This document shows positions 1-8,617 of a stretch of 17,514 nt of DNA, piece by piece. The stretch is from contig JAJRTX010000171.1 of the NCBI GenBank assembly GCA_021545665.1, positions 1-17,514 of the forward strand, written 5' to 3'. The stretch's first letter is position 1, and every line of letters begins with the position of its first letter. The translations under genes and the position numbers were made by a program. This DNA is from Zetaproteobacteria bacterium (GTDB lineage Bacteria > Pseudomonadota > Zetaproteobacteria > Mariprofundales > Mariprofundaceae). Below the pieces are notes generated by a model, which had not been told where the DNA came from, did no database searches, and saw only the letters and a program-made list of their open reading frames with translations.

Positions 1-1
1 C

Positions 2-484
2 GCTACTGGGGAAGACGGTTCTGGGCGCGAGGGTATTTTTCGACCACCAGCGGAAATATTACTGACGACATCATACTTCAGTATTTGGAGTTACACTCCG
101 AAAGGAAACCTACCGGCATCAGCCGGTAGTGGTTTAGTTTCCGCCCTTGGCAGTGGTTATAATCTGCTGCTGTGTGAATCTGATGAGGACCTGGCTGGTT
201 ACCTGCTTAGTTTAAGCATACTTGATGAAGTGCAGATTATGCAAATAGCTGTGGCTAAGTCATTCAGACGACAGGGCCTGGCTGCTCGCATGACGTGTCA
301 TTTGATCGAAGAAGAAGCTGCTATGGCTACAATATCCCTGGAAGTCCGGGAATCTAACAAAGCGGCGCTACAACTGTATGCCCGGCTGGGCTTTGATGAG
401 TTCGGAAAACGAGAGAATTATTATTCTCCGGATATCTCGGGCCAACGTGAAAATGCCATTTTGATGGTGAAGAAACTGAAGTGA
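2..484 (+). CDS. rimI: RimI-like ribosomal-protein/peptide N-alpha-acetyltransferase, 5' end cut by window edge
   Basis: GNAT-family acetyltransferase, closest in appearance to RimI, which in E. coli acetylates the N-terminal alanine of ribosomal protein S18 using acetyl-CoA. The frame is open from base 2 to the TGA at 482-484 (160 codons) with no ATG before base 239, so the true start is probably left of the window. The C-terminal two thirds match RimI well: LDEVQIMQIAV is the beta-4 strand, RRQGLA is the acetyl-CoA pyrophosphate loop, LEVRESNKAALQLYARLGF is motif B, and the RENYY segment holds the tyrosine used as general acid in RimI. The IWS near codon 29 may correspond to the PWS of E. 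coli RimI. The first ~25 codons look less RimI-like, so the real N-terminus is uncertain. ilvB follows 103 nt downstream on the same strand. Annotation of the family is firm; the exact substrate is inferred. Confidence 0.75.
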   Translation, partial: ATGEDGSGREGIFRPPAEILLTTSYFSIWSYTPKGNLPASAGSGLVSALGSGYNLLLCESDEDLAGYLLSLSILDEVQIMQIAVAKSFRRQGLAARMTCHLIEEEAAMATISLEVRESNKAALQLYARLGFDEFGKRENYYSPDISGQRENAILMVKKLK

Positions 485-533
485 TTCCCTTATTCTTATT
501 ATGTTTTATGATGCTGATTTCTTGACCCGCTGA

Positions 534-574
534 TTTTGCAGGTGCAGCTTTCCGGCTATCTTTTTTTGCAGGTG
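534..574. repeat. Short direct repeat TTTTGCAGGTG in the ilvB leader
   Basis: The 11-mer TTTTGCAGGTG occurs at 534-544 and again at 564-574, a 30-nt period. The second copy provides the AGGTGA-type ribosome-binding sequence of ilvB. This is visible directly; whether it is functional (for example a duplicated ribosome-binding segment) or chance is unknown. I found no leader peptide rich in Leu, Ile or Val codons and no attenuator hairpin in this 103-nt gap. Confidence 0.4.
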
Positions 575-587
575 ACATGAAATAACC

Positions 588-2288
588 ATGAAATTATCCG
601 GTGCGGAAATTTTTGTTGAATGTCTGAAACGTGAGAACGTGGATACTATTTTTGGTTATCCCGGCGGTGCGGTATTGCAGCTGTATGATGCAATTTTCCA
701 GCAAAGCCATTTCAAACATTATCTGGTACGCCATGAACAGGCCGCTTTGCATGCGGCCAATGGTTATGCGCGTGTATCCGGACGTTGTGGCGTAGCAGTG
801 GTTACTTCAGGTCCGGGAGCAACAAATGCGGTGACCGGACTGGCTGATTCATATGCTGATTCAATCCCGACAGTCTGTTTTTCAGGGCAGGTTCCATCCA
901 GCCTGATTGGCAATGATGCTTTTCAGGAAGCAGATATTGTCGGCATTACCCGTTCGGCCACCAAGCATAATTTTCTGGTTAAGCGCGTTGAGGATCTGGC
1001 CCTGATTATTCGTCAGGCCTTTCATATTGCCATGACCGGTCGTCCTGGTCCGGTGCTGGTTGATATTCCCAAGGATATCAGCATCAATGTCTGTGAATTT
1101 GTGTGGCCTGAAACCGTGCATATGCGCTCTTATCAGCCAGTCACGCATGGCCACCCCGGACAAATTAAAAAAGCGATTAAATCCATGCTATCGGCAAAAA
1201 GGCCGGTGCTTTATTCCGGTGGTGGCATCATGAATTCAGCTGGCAGTGCATCATTGCTCAGGGAATTGTCTCATGCCCTGAATGCCCCGGTTACCAATAC
1301 CCTGATGGGATTGGGTGGTGTGCCACATGATGATGAGCATTTTGTCGGTATGCTGGGTATGCATGGCACTTATGAAGCGAATATGGCAGTTTCTCACTGC
1401 GATCTGCTGATTGCGGTCGGAGCGCGTTTTGATGACCGGGTTACCGGTCGGTTGGATGCCTTTGCACCAGATGCAAAGGTCATCCATATTGATGTTGACC
1501 CGTCATCGATTTCGAAAAACATCCACGCTCACCTACCTATTGTGGGTGATGTTGGTATCGTGCTCAAACAACTGCTTGAGGAGATTGCACGCAAAAATGG
1601 TGTGCCCGATGTAGAGGCACTGAACCTGTGGTGGGATCAGATTAATGAGTGGCGTGAGAAGGATTCTCTGGGTTTTGAACAGTCTGAGGATGGCCCGATC
1701 AAGCCTCAGACTGTCATTTGCAAAGTTTATAAAAAGACGGCTGGCAATGCTATTGTGGCAACAGATGTGGGACAGCATCAGATGTGGGCAGCACAATACT
1801 ATGGTTTTAATAAACCAAATCGCTGGTTAACCTCCGGCGGACTGGGAACCATGGGCTATGGTTTGCCGGCAGCACTTGGCGCACAGGTTGCTATGCCGAA
1901 AGAAAAGGTTGTATTGTTTACCGGCGATTCATCGATTCAGATGTGTAGTCAGGAGTTTTCAACTGCTTTTCAACACAATCTGCCCGTTATCGTTATTATA
2001 TTAAATAATGGCTATATGGGCATGGTTCGCCAATGGCAGGAGATGTTCTACGAATCGCGTTATGCTCATTCCTATTTTGATTCCTTGCCGGATTTTGTGA
2101 AGCTGGCAGAAGCTTATGGCGGAGTTGGCATCCGCGTGGACAGGCCGGATGAGCTTGATTCAGCACTGGATCAGGCATTCAGTGTAGGAGATCGTTTTGT
2201 ATTGATTGATGTGGCCGTTTCCAAAGAAGAAAATGTATTCCCTATGGTGCCTTCGGGAGCAGCATTGAATGAAATGGTGCTGTCATGA
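588..2288 (+). CDS. ilvB: Acetolactate synthase (acetohydroxyacid synthase), large catalytic subunit
   Basis: Catalyses the ThDP-dependent condensation of two pyruvates to acetolactate, or of pyruvate and 2-ketobutyrate to acetohydroxybutyrate, the first common step of valine/leucine/isoleucine synthesis. At 566 aa it is full length. The N-terminal pyrimidine-binding domain has GYPGG (24-27 region) and [15 protein letters not shown], in which Glu50 is the residue expected to activate ThDP. A central TPP-enzyme domain follows, then the C-terminal pyrophosphate domain with TGDSSIQM and [13 protein letters not shown]. The metal-binding motif reads GDS where most family members have GDG. It resembles the IlvI/IlvG type more than E. 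coli IlvB, so ilvI or ilvG would be equally valid symbols. ATG at 588 is preceded by AGGTGA (about 13 nt away, rather far). The stop overlaps ilvN (ATGA), implying translational coupling of the two subunits. Confidence 0.95.
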   Translation: MKLSGAEIFVECLKRENVDTIFGYPGGAVLQLYDAIFQQSHFKHYLVRHEQAALHAANGYARVSGRCGVAVVTSGPGATNAVTGLADSYADSIPTVCFSGQVPSSLIGNDAFQEADIVGITRSATKHNFLVKRVEDLALIIRQAFHIAMTGRPGPVLVDIPKDISINVCEFVWPETVHMRSYQPVTHGHPGQIKKAIKSMLSAKRPVLYSGGGIMNSAGSASLLRELSHALNAPVTNTLMGLGGVPHDDEHFVGMLGMHGTYEANMAVSHCDLLIAVGARFDDRVTGRLDAFAPDAKVIHIDVDPSSISKNIHAHLPIVGDVGIVLKQLLEEIARKNGVPDVEALNLWWDQINEWREKDSLGFEQSEDGPIKPQTVICKVYKKTAGNAIVATDVGQHQMWAAQYYGFNKPNRWLTSGGLGTMGYGLPAALGAQVAMPKEKVVLFTGDSSIQMCSQEFSTAFQHNLPVIVIILNNGYMGMVRQWQEMFYESRYAHSYFDSLPDFVKLAEAYGGVGIRVDRPDELDSALDQAFSVGDRFVLIDVAVSKEENVFPMVPSGAALNEMVLS

Positions 2289-2782
2289 GGCATACCATTA
2301 CTGTACTGGTTGAAAATGAATTTGGCGTATTGACTCGTATTGCCGGGCTTTTTTCAGCCCGTGGTTACAATATCGAAAGCCTGAATGTTGCTCCGACACT
2401 GGATAAAACCGTCAGTCGTATGACTCTGGTCACGCGTGGCGATGAGCGTATCATTGAGCAGATCAAGAAACAGTTAAACAAGTTGATTCCGGTCATTAAA
2501 GTCGAGGATATTTCGCATCTGGTTCATATGGAACGGGGGATGCTGCTGGTTAAGGTCAATAATGATCTGGAAAAGCATGATGCACTCATTGCACTGACAG
2601 AATTAGTACGCTGTAAAGTGATTGATGATGTTGAAGGTAGTCATATGATTCTGGAGCTGACAGGGCAGGCGGACAAACTGGATGATTTTCTAAAACAGAT
2701 AGATCATTTTGGTGTTGTTGAAATGACACGGACGGGCCCCGTCGGCATGCGTCGTGGCATTAAGGGTTTTACTGTCAATTAA
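2285..2782 (+). CDS. ilvN: Acetolactate synthase, small regulatory subunit
   Basis: Regulatory subunit that binds and activates the large subunit and confers valine feedback inhibition. It is 165 aa, the usual length of the IlvH/IlvN family. It opens with the ACT-domain signature [20 protein letters not shown], then [16 protein letters not shown] and a second region (about 80-160) carrying the C-terminal ALS_ss_C domain, which ends in the typical TGPVGMRRG. The start ATG at 2285 lies inside the ilvB stop (ATGA). The usual third gene ilvC does not follow; instead folC converges with only 35 nt between the stop codons, and I see no convincing intrinsic terminator there. Also named ilvH in many genomes. 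Confidence 0.95.
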   Translation: MRHTITVLVENEFGVLTRIAGLFSARGYNIESLNVAPTLDKTVSRMTLVTRGDERIIEQIKKQLNKLIPVIKVEDISHLVHMERGMLLVKVNNDLEKHDALIALTELVRCKVIDDVEGSHMILELTGQADKLDDFLKQIDHFGVVEMTRTGPVGMRRGIKGFTVN

Positions 2783-2817
2783 ATTTCAAACTGCCTGCTG
2801 TAGAGTAATCATCAGGA

Positions 2818-3966
2818 TTAATCGTAACTCTGAATGAATGTAAATCTTCTCAAAACTGCCGCAACGGTTATAAAAGATCCAATTACGAGAAAAGAGCCGC
2901 CCGGATTGTTTTTAATAGTTTGTTGCAGAGCTTTTTCAGGTTGCTTTGCCACATCAGGATGTCTGCTGCTGATCAGCTCCCGTGTATAGGTTTCAAGCAA
3001 TGGCAAAGCGTCATCGAGTGAACGATCTTCCCGGGTAAAGACAAGAATGGCATCAAAAGGATCGGCAAGCCCGGGCAATGAGGGTAGCAGTGCTTCAACA
3101 GCATGGCGATTATGGGCGGCGTCCAGCCAGACATTGGCACTATTGATGCGAATATGTTGCAGCCGACCGGGGATGGTGCAATTTGTAATCGCCTGATGTG
3201 CCTGTTTGAGGTCAAGTTCGATCATGCCAGTATTGTATAAGAGACTGATTGCAGCATACGCCAGCCCTGCATTGATGTATTGATGTTGGCCGGGTGTTTT
3301 CAGGTCGTTCCATTCACCTTCCTGTGGATTGGAAAAACTGACATGCGGATTAAAATCGTGCAGCACCTGCGCCACTGTATCGGTTTGTATGGCACTGATG
3401 CAGTAGTGGCAATCCTGCATGACAAAAGTTTTTTCAGCGGTTATCTCGGCCAATGAATTGCCCAGCCATGCCTGATGATCAAAGCCAATGGGGGTGATCA
3501 GGGCCATATCGGCTGGTATGGCTGTGGTTGCATCCAGGCGTGCGCCTACGCCTGCTTCGAGGATTTCCACATCCACAGCAGCGCGGGAAAATAAATCCAG
3601 AGCCAGAGCCGTAGCGGTCTCGAAATAGGATGCTCGCACCATCCGGGCCAGTGGCAATAAGTGGCTCAGACTCTCACTCATATTGCTGTTATTTACCGGC
3701 GTATTATTGATACGAATGCGTTCGTTAAAAGCGAGCATATGTGGAGAAGTATACAGGCCGACATTCAGACCGGCTGTTTGCAGAGCTGCTGCGAGCATTG
3801 TAGCAGTTGAACCTTTGCCATTGGTTCCGGCGATGCGAATGCGCAGTCTTGGCCGGTGTGTGGTGATGCCATCCAGTAGTTTGAGCACACGCTCATGGCC
3901 GGGCTGATAGTCACGGTCAGCTGCCGGACTACCCAGTTCCTCCAGACATTTTTCAATGCTGATCAT
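2818..3966 (-). CDS. folC: Bifunctional folylpolyglutamate synthase / dihydrofolate synthase
   Basis: Mur-ligase-family enzyme that adds L-glutamate to dihydropteroate and then polyglutamylates folates, using ATP. The nucleotide loop AGTNGKGS (about 46-53), SPHM (substrate region), EAGVGARLDATTAI, GFDHQAWLG with TAEKTFVM, and the C-terminal DAAHNRHA are all family landmarks. At 382 aa it is somewhat shorter than the ~420 aa of E. coli FolC. I chose ATG 3966 because AGGAG precedes it by 3 nt and the protein then begins MISIEKCLEELGSP. An upstream in-frame ATG at 3990 (8 extra residues) has no visible ribosome-binding site. It is the last gene of the trpF-to-folC transcription unit, 58 nt after accD, and runs into the convergent ilvN. 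Confidence 0.92.
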   Translation of the reverse strand: MISIEKCLEELGSPAADRDYQPGHERVLKLLDGITTHRPRLRIRIAGTNGKGSTATMLAAALQTAGLNVGLYTSPHMLAFNERIRINNTPVNNSNMSESLSHLLPLARMVRASYFETATALALDLFSRAAVDVEILEAGVGARLDATTAIPADMALITPIGFDHQAWLGNSLAEITAEKTFVMQDCHYCISAIQTDTVAQVLHDFNPHVSFSNPQEGEWNDLKTPGQHQYINAGLAYAAISLLYNTGMIELDLKQAHQAITNCTIPGRLQHIRINSANVWLDAAHNRHAVEALLPSLPGLADPFDAILVFTREDRSLDDALPLLETYTRELISSRHPDVAKQPEKALQQTIKNNPGGSFLVIGSFITVAAVLRRFTFIQSYD

Positions 3967-4024
3967 TTTCTCCTGCATGGCATCAATCAACTACAGTGAA
4001 TGCAAAAAACTGGCAGTTTAAGAG

Positions 4025-4903
4025 TCAGGTAGCAGCAATGCTCTGGCGATATGGTCTGTCTGTTAAATGTGTTAACAGTGTGTACAGATATTCTGTCAGT
4101 TCACGCCTGTCCACAACATCATCGATCAGACCATGCTCAAGTAGAAATTCAGAGCGCTGAAAACCTTCTGGAAGCGTTTGTCCGACTGTTTCCTGAATGA
4201 CACGGGGACCGGCGAAACCGATCAACGCACCGGGTTCGGCAATAATGACATCGCCCAGCCATGCAACGGATGCGGAAACGCCGCCCATTGTCGGGTCGGC
4301 AAGCAGACAAATAAAAGGTAGTCTGGCATCATTCAGTTGATTCACAGTCGATGAAGTTTTGGCCATTTGCATCAGAGATAATACTCCTTCCTGCATGCGT
4401 GCGCCGCCTGAGGCTGTAACCAGCAAAAAAGGGCATTGCTGTTTCAGTGCTTGCTCCATACCGCGAACAATCTTTTCACCGGCCACTGAACCCATACTTC
4501 CACCCATATAGCTAAATTCAAAAATGGAGGCTGAAACTATTTGCCCTTTGATATGACCCAGATAATTACGAACGGCATCTTCTGCTCCAGCCTTTTTGGC
4601 TGCTTCACGGGTGCGATCTTTATATTTCTTTTTATCTTTGAATAATAACGGATCCTGAGAACGCAGTTTTCTGTCGTGCTCCTCAAAACTGTCTGTATCA
4701 AACAGATGCTCGGCACGTTGCAAAGCTGTCATGCGCAAATGCTGACCACACTTGGAACAAACCATAGCCTTTCGAGCCAGTTCCTTGTTGTAAAGGGCCT
4801 CGGAACAACCAGGACATTTAACCCACAAGCCTTCCGGTGATCCGGCATCACCGGATTTCAGAATGTTCTTCGGAGTTTCGATCAGGCGTGTAAACCAGCT
4901 CAT
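4025..4903 (-). CDS. accD: Acetyl-CoA carboxylase carboxyltransferase, beta subunit
   Basis: Beta subunit of the carboxyltransferase half of acetyl-CoA carboxylase. With AccA it transfers the carboxyl group from biotin-BCCP to acetyl-CoA, giving malonyl-CoA for fatty acid synthesis. It is 292 aa. An N-terminal four-cysteine zinc ribbon is visible (Cys30, Cys33, Cys49, Cys52), followed by the crotonase-like core with FEFSYMGGSMGSVAGEKI, TASGGARMQEGVLSLMQM and ADPTMGGVSASVAWLGD, all diagnostic of AccD. The N-terminus MSWFTRLI is typical for the family, and GAGGA lies about 10 nt upstream. It sits 23 nt after the phosphodiesterase-like gene and before folC, the classic proteobacterial accD-folC pair. 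The window also carries the biotin genes that supply its enzyme's cofactor, though at a separate locus. Confidence 0.97.
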   Translation of the reverse strand: MSWFTRLIETPKNILKSGDAGSPEGLWVKCPGCSEALYNKELARKAMVCSKCGQHLRMTALQRAEHLFDTDSFEEHDRKLRSQDPLLFKDKKKYKDRTREAAKKAGAEDAVRNYLGHIKGQIVSASIFEFSYMGGSMGSVAGEKIVRGMEQALKQQCPFLLVTASGGARMQEGVLSLMQMAKTSSTVNQLNDARLPFICLLADPTMGGVSASVAWLGDVIIAEPGALIGFAGPRVIQETVGQTLPEGFQRSEFLLEHGLIDDVVDRRELTEYLYTLLTHLTDRPYRQSIAAT

Positions 4904-4926
4904 AGTAAGGGGTTCCTCATTGTGTT

Positions 4927-5712
4927 TTAAAAAATAAACTCATCAACCTGGGTCAGCATGCGTAAATAGGGCACGTTCAGAGCTTCTATCTGGGCAGCCA
5001 TGACATTCAGCGTTTCAGGTTTCATATGGTAAAGATAAACTGGAATATTGCCCAGCTGGTTCAGTTTTTGTAGTTCCTCCATCATGCCGTTTGGAGTCAG
5101 ATGGCCGCTGATATCTGCCAACTTCCGATAGGCATTGGGAACCGAGCAGTCCATGATGATGGCCTTCAGGTTCGGTTGCATATTGGCAATTTCCCAGATG
5201 CGGTCTGTATTGCCAGTGTCAGCAGTATAAATCACCTGGACATCATTCTGTTCCACTAAAAAACCTGTACAGGGAACGGGGTGATTGACGGTAATGGCAG
5301 TAATCTGAACGCCATCAATTATAAAAGGTGTTTCAACCTCTATATTATTGAGATGCAGAATGGGGTCATCAGTAGTGGGAATGTAGGTAAAATCAGGCCA
5401 TATAAGATTATTGATAAAATGTTTCTTCAGTACCTCATTGTTTTCCGGCAGGCTGTGAATGGTAAATCCCCGGTTTTCAGCCGTGCCGCCCATGCGCTTC
5501 AAAGAGCGGTTGTCAGCCAGAAATGCAATATCTTTTATATGGTCAAGATGGGTATGAGAAAGGCAGATATGGCGAATGTTATACTGCTCTTCCAGAGACA
5601 AAGCCTCCGTGGGTGACCCGGCATCAAGAAGAATAGAGTCATTAATAAGAAATGAAGTCAGCCGAAAGCCCAGTAACTGGCCACCATAACACCCCAGAAC
5701 TTTTAATTTCAA
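4927..5712 (-). CDS. Metallo-beta-lactamase-fold hydrolase, class-II cyclic nucleotide phosphodiesterase-like
   Basis: 261-aa soluble metallohydrolase with no signal peptide. The metal ligands are easy to place: HTHLDH at 53-58, His144 (VNHPVPCTG), Asp165 (TADTG), Asp188 (MDCS), His204 (SGHLTP) and His229 (YHMKP). HTHLDH followed by a hydrophobic run, together with a late HxKP motif, matches class-II 3',5'-cyclic nucleotide phosphodiesterases (yeast PDE1, bacterial CpdP type) better than RNase Z or glyoxalase II. Cyclic nucleotide hydrolysis is an inference from family resemblance; the natural substrate is unknown. The start is TTG at 5712-5710, with AGGAG six bases upstream, and it overlaps the trpA stop as TTGA, so translation is probably coupled to trpA. 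It lies between trpA and accD, which are direct neighbours in many relatives, so it looks like an inserted operon member. Confidence 0.8.
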   Translation of the reverse strand: MKLKVLGCYGGQLLGFRLTSFLINDSILLDAGSPTEALSLEEQYNIRHICLSHTHLDHIKDIAFLADNRSLKRMGGTAENRGFTIHSLPENNEVLKKHFINNLIWPDFTYIPTTDDPILHLNNIEVETPFIIDGVQITAITVNHPVPCTGFLVEQNDVQVIYTADTGNTDRIWEIANMQPNLKAIIMDCSVPNAYRKLADISGHLTPNGMMEELQKLNQLGNIPVYLYHMKPETLNVMAAQIEALNVPYLRMLTQVDEFIF

Positions 5713-6539
5713 CTCAGACTCCTGCCTATTGATCTGTTAGTAGCAACAGCTTGTCGCATGCGCTTTGCTGAAGATGATAATGCCACTCTGATGTTAGCGG
5801 GATCATCTGTTTGTGCAATCTGGGATACGAAATGACTCCCTACAACCACACCATCAGCAAATTGTGCAACAGCACTGGCTTGCGAAGGTGTCTTTACACC
5901 AAAGCCAACGCATATTGGCATCTCAGACATGGCTTTGATGTGATCTACCTTGCATTTTATCTCTGATGTATCGCCCATATCTGCACCTGTAATACCTGTT
6001 AGTGACACATAATAAATAAAGCCACTGCCATGTTTGCATGCCAACAGGATGCGTTCGTCTGTCGAAGTGGGCGAAAGCAACAGGATGCGGCCCAGGTCAT
6101 GATTTTTCAGTGCAGCATCACAGATTGCACCCTCTTCAGGTGGGATATCGACAATCAATACGCCATCTGCACCTGCGGCGCTCGCTTTTTCAGCAAAGAT
6201 TTCAAAACCCATGGCATATGGCACATTGGCATAACCCATCAGCACAATGCCCAAATCCGGGTAAGCCTGGCGCACAGTCCGGGTCAATTCGAATACATCA
6301 CTGATATGTGTGCCTGCTGCAAGGGCGCGTTCACTGGCAGCTTGAATGACAGGACCATCAGCCATTGGATCGGAAAATGGCATACCGATCTCAATAATGT
6401 CACTTTGTTCTGCCAGGGTCAGCAGCAATTCGCAGCTGGTTTTGAGATTTGGATCGCCAGCGGTCAGGTAAGTCACCAGTGCCGCTCGTTTCCCATTTTT
6501 GCAACGGTCAAAGATTTGCGTCAGGCGATGAATGCTCAT
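5709..6539 (-). CDS. trpA: Tryptophan synthase alpha subunit
   Basis: Cleaves indole-3-glycerol phosphate to indole and glyceraldehyde-3-phosphate and passes indole through a tunnel to TrpB. It is a 276-aa TIM barrel. The catalytic acids are in place: Glu50 in [12 protein letters not shown] and Asp61 in MADGP (Glu49 and Asp60 in enteric TrpA). [10 protein letters not shown] and the phosphate-binding GFGVKTPSQ and [10 protein letters not shown] strands are also present. The sequence ends in a basic tail ([14 protein letters not shown]) of variable type. The ATG overlaps the trpB stop (ATGA) and the stop overlaps the TTG start of the next gene, so it is coupled on both sides. Confidence 0.97.
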   Translation of the reverse strand: MSIHRLTQIFDRCKNGKRAALVTYLTAGDPNLKTSCELLLTLAEQSDIIEIGMPFSDPMADGPVIQAASERALAAGTHISDVFELTRTVRQAYPDLGIVLMGYANVPYAMGFEIFAEKASAAGADGVLIVDIPPEEGAICDAALKNHDLGRILLLSPTSTDERILLACKHGSGFIYYVSLTGITGADMGDTSEIKCKVDHIKAMSEMPICVGFGVKTPSQASAVAQFADGVVVGSHFVSQIAQTDDPANIRVALSSSAKRMRQAVATNRSIGRSLS

Positions 6540-7792
6540 GCCAAATCACCCCCGTTTTCTTCCTGCAAAAGTTTGAACACGGTATCTATGTCCTTATCAC
6601 CCCTGCCGGAGAGATTAATCAATACTATCTGATCCGGATGCATATCGGCAGCGATTCGCAAACCGGCAGCAACGGCATGGCTGGACTCAAGCGCAGGGAT
6701 AATGCCTTCGCAGCGCGTCAGTATTTTAAATGCTTCCAGAGCATCATTGTCGGTAGCTGAATCCAGATCCAGCCTGCCACTTTCCACCATGGCTGCCAGT
6801 TCCGGACCAACACCCGGATAATCCAGCCCTGCTGAAATGCTGTGTGTGCTGGTGATTTGCCCCTCATCATCTTCGAGCAGATAACTCAGGCTGCCATGTA
6901 GAATGCCCGGAACACCTTCGGCCAGAGAAGCAGCATGCTCACCTGTTTCTATACCATGCCCGCCAGCTTCTACAGCTACAAGGCGAATATTATCATCCTG
7001 CAATGGATGCAGAAGGCCAATAGCATTGGAGCCGCCTCCCACACAGGCAACGGCAACATCGGGCAAACGCCCGGCCTGTTCAATGCATTGCGCACGGGCT
7101 TCCTGTCCAATGACAGTATGAAACTGGCGAACCATCAGCGGGAACGGGTGCGGGCCCGCCGCAGTGCCAAAAATATAATAGGTGTCTTCACATGTTGCGA
7201 CCCAGACTCTTAAGGCCTCATTGACCGCATCCTTAAGCGTTGCCGAACCGGAATTGACAGGCACGACATTGGCTCCGAGCAGCTTCATGCGGAACACATT
7301 GGGTGCCTGGCGGGCAATATCTTCGCGCCCCATATAGATATTGCATTCCATATTAAACATGGCAGCAACAGTTGCTGTGGCGACGCCGTGCTGGCCTGCC
7401 CCGGTCTCTGCGATCACCTTCTTTTTACCCATGCGCCGTGCCAGCAGTGCCTGCCCGATGGTATTGTTGACCTTATGTGCACCGGTATGATTCAGGTCTT
7501 CGCGTTTCAAATAGATTTGTGCACCGCCATTTTCTTCAGAGAGGCGTTTGGCATAATAGAGTGGCGTGGCGCGTCCAACATAGTTCTTCAGCAGGTCAAG
7601 ACGCTCTGCATGAAAGGTCGGATCGGCCCAGGCTTCAAAAAACGCCTCTTCGATCTCTTTGAGTGGTTGCATCAGGGTTTCAGCCGCAAAGCGGCCACCG
7701 AAGCGTCCGAAGTGGCCGCCTGCATCAGGCGCATGCGTGATGTCCAGATTATAAATTGAATGATTCAAAGCTTCCTGCTGCGGTTGACTCAT
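6536..7792 (-). CDS. trpB: Tryptophan synthase beta subunit
   Basis: PLP enzyme that condenses indole with L-serine to give tryptophan; works as an alpha2beta2 complex with TrpA. It is 418 aa, about 20 residues longer than E. coli TrpB because of an N-terminal extension before [14 protein letters not shown]. The PLP lysine is Lys107 in [16 protein letters not shown], followed by [13 protein letters not shown] (catalytic Glu region), the phosphate cup GGGSNAIG, and LSGRGDKD near the C-terminus. It is the conventional trpB1 type rather than the TrpB2 type. It overlaps trpF (ATGA at 7789-7792) and trpA (ATGA at 6536-6539). Confidence 0.97.
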   Translation of the reverse strand: MSQPQQEALNHSIYNLDITHAPDAGGHFGRFGGRFAAETLMQPLKEIEEAFFEAWADPTFHAERLDLLKNYVGRATPLYYAKRLSEENGGAQIYLKREDLNHTGAHKVNNTIGQALLARRMGKKKVIAETGAGQHGVATATVAAMFNMECNIYMGREDIARQAPNVFRMKLLGANVVPVNSGSATLKDAVNEALRVWVATCEDTYYIFGTAAGPHPFPLMVRQFHTVIGQEARAQCIEQAGRLPDVAVACVGGGSNAIGLLHPLQDDNIRLVAVEAGGHGIETGEHAASLAEGVPGILHGSLSYLLEDDEGQITSTHSISAGLDYPGVGPELAAMVESGRLDLDSATDNDALEAFKILTRCEGIIPALESSHAVAAGLRIAADMHPDQIVLINLSGRGDKDIDTVFKLLQEENGGDLA

Positions 7793-8445
7793 ACTTCTCC
7801 CTGATCCAGGTGCCAGCCACGCACGGCTGTAACAAATGCCTGCATTTTACCGGCATCTTTTATACCCGGCGACATCTCAACGCCAGAGGATACATCCACT
7901 GCAAACCATTGGCGAACAGCCAGAGCCTGAGTCACATTTTCCGCATTCAGGCCACCGGCCAGAATAAGCGGAAATGGATGAGAAAACTCCTGCAGCAGAG
8001 ACCAGTCGAATGATTTGCCAGTGCCACCAAAAACACCTGCCGGTGCCTTTGCATCAAGCAGAACCGCACAGTCACAGGATGTGGCACATTGCAGATCGTC
8101 CAAGCGATTGACAGCAATGGCTTTCATTACCGGTAGTTTTTGAGCCTGGCAGAATTCCGCAGACTCATGACCATGCAATTGAATGATATCCAGAGGGCAA
8201 ACTTTTAACATGTCGTCAATTTGCTTCTGAGTCGGATTAACAAACAGACCCACGGCGGAAACAGAATCCGGTAATTGGCGAATAATTTCCGTTGCTTTTT
8301 CAGGCTTGATATAACGGGGTGATTTGCCATAAAAAACGAACCCGAGCGCATCTACGCCAAGCTCTGAAGCAACGATTGCATCTTCAGGACGGGTAATGCC
8401 ACAGATTTTTATACGCACATGATCTGCAGGTGAAAGAAATGACAT
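7789..8445 (-). CDS. trpF: Phosphoribosylanthranilate isomerase
   Basis: Converts N-(5'-phosphoribosyl)anthranilate to the carboxyphenylamino-deoxyribulose phosphate intermediate of tryptophan synthesis. It is a 218-aa TIM barrel. The catalytic cysteine is Cys15 in [13 protein letters not shown] and the catalytic aspartate is Asp184 in DVSSGVE. GLFVN and IIQLHG are further family landmarks. The N-terminus carries about nine residues before RIKICG, where many relatives begin at a residue equivalent to Val10. A GTG at Val10 is a possible alternative start, but neither start has a Shine-Dalgarno sequence. A sigma70-like promoter sits so close upstream that the ATG at 8445 could be the first transcribed base. 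It is the first gene of the trpF-trpB-trpA-phosphodiesterase-accD-folC unit. Confidence 0.95.
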   Translation of the reverse strand: MSFLSPADHVRIKICGITRPEDAIVASELGVDALGFVFYGKSPRYIKPEKATEIIRQLPDSVSAVGLFVNPTQKQIDDMLKVCPLDIIQLHGHESAEFCQAQKLPVMKAIAVNRLDDLQCATSCDCAVLLDAKAPAGVFGGTGKSFDWSLLQEFSHPFPLILAGGLNAENVTQALAVRQWFAVDVSSGVEMSPGIKDAGKMQAFVTAVRGWHLDQGEV

Positions 8446-8451
8446 CGCAGC

Positions 8452-8480
8452 ACTCTAGGTAGAGCTTGCACTTATGCCAA
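8452..8480 (-). promoter_or_regulatory. Candidate sigma70 promoter and overlapping palindrome for the trpF operon
   Basis: Read on the minus strand, TTGGCA (8480-8475) and TAGAGT (8457-8452) are separated by exactly 17 nt. That is a 5/6 match to the -35 and a 4/6 match to the -10 consensus. Counting seven bases past the -10 puts +1 at 8445, the A of the trpF ATG. The palindrome CTCTA-GG-TAGAG (8453-8464 on the plus strand) covers the -10 and could be an operator. Its CTAG core recalls TrpR half-sites, but only one is present, so no regulator is assigned. The hexamers and spacing are visible; function is inferred. Confidence 0.45.
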
Positions 8481-8544
8481 ATTTCCGGCGACTTATCCGG
8501 GATTCTGAGGTTGAATGGATAATGTGTGAAAGGTCTGAAAAGAA

Positions 8545-8573
8545 AAGCCCACAACCATAAAGGTTATGAGCTT
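8545..8573 (-). terminator. Intrinsic terminator of the tpiA-secG unit
   Basis: On the minus strand a 12-bp stem with three G-T pairs and a 5-nt loop is followed at once by a U-rich run (TTCTTTT). The plus-strand arms are AAGCCCACAACC (8545-8556) and GGTTATGAGCTT (8562-8573). It lies 77 nt past the secG stop and about 100 nt before trpF, so it separates the two minus-strand units. An attenuator role for trpF is less likely because no leader peptide with tryptophan codons precedes it. Confidence 0.7.
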
Positions 8574-8617
8574 TCGGAGACTGGATTCAAACCAGTGCGG
8601 TTTTTTCAGTGTTTTCC

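Noticed and set aside
354..578. 74-aa minus-strand frame opposite rimI and the ilvB leader
   Set aside because: Opposite conserved rimI codons, low complexity, no ribosome-binding site or recognisable domain.
2806..2820. TAATC-ATCAG-GATTA hairpin between ilvN and folC
   Set aside because: Five A/T-rich pairs and no U-tract in either direction; not a credible terminator.
6030..6632. 200-aa plus-strand open frame antisense to trpA
   Set aside because: Lies fully opposite strongly conserved trpA and trpB codons; no family features; a shadow frame.
8462..8481. Sigma54-like TTGGCA...TGCAAGC upstream of trpF
   Set aside because: The GG-GC spacing is off by at least one base and the sigma70 reading fits better.
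8474..8560. A 28-codon plus-strand open frame starting MPNFRRLIRDSEVEW
   Set aside because: No ribosome-binding site at a good distance, no recognisable features, and its end runs into the secG terminator stem; too short to support as a gene.
8580..8596. T-arm-like ACTGG-TTTGAAT-CCAGT on the minus strand, suggesting a tRNA after secG
   Set aside because: The loop has T where tRNA requires C56, no matching acceptor 5' strand or anticodon arm is present, and the space is filled by other hairpins.
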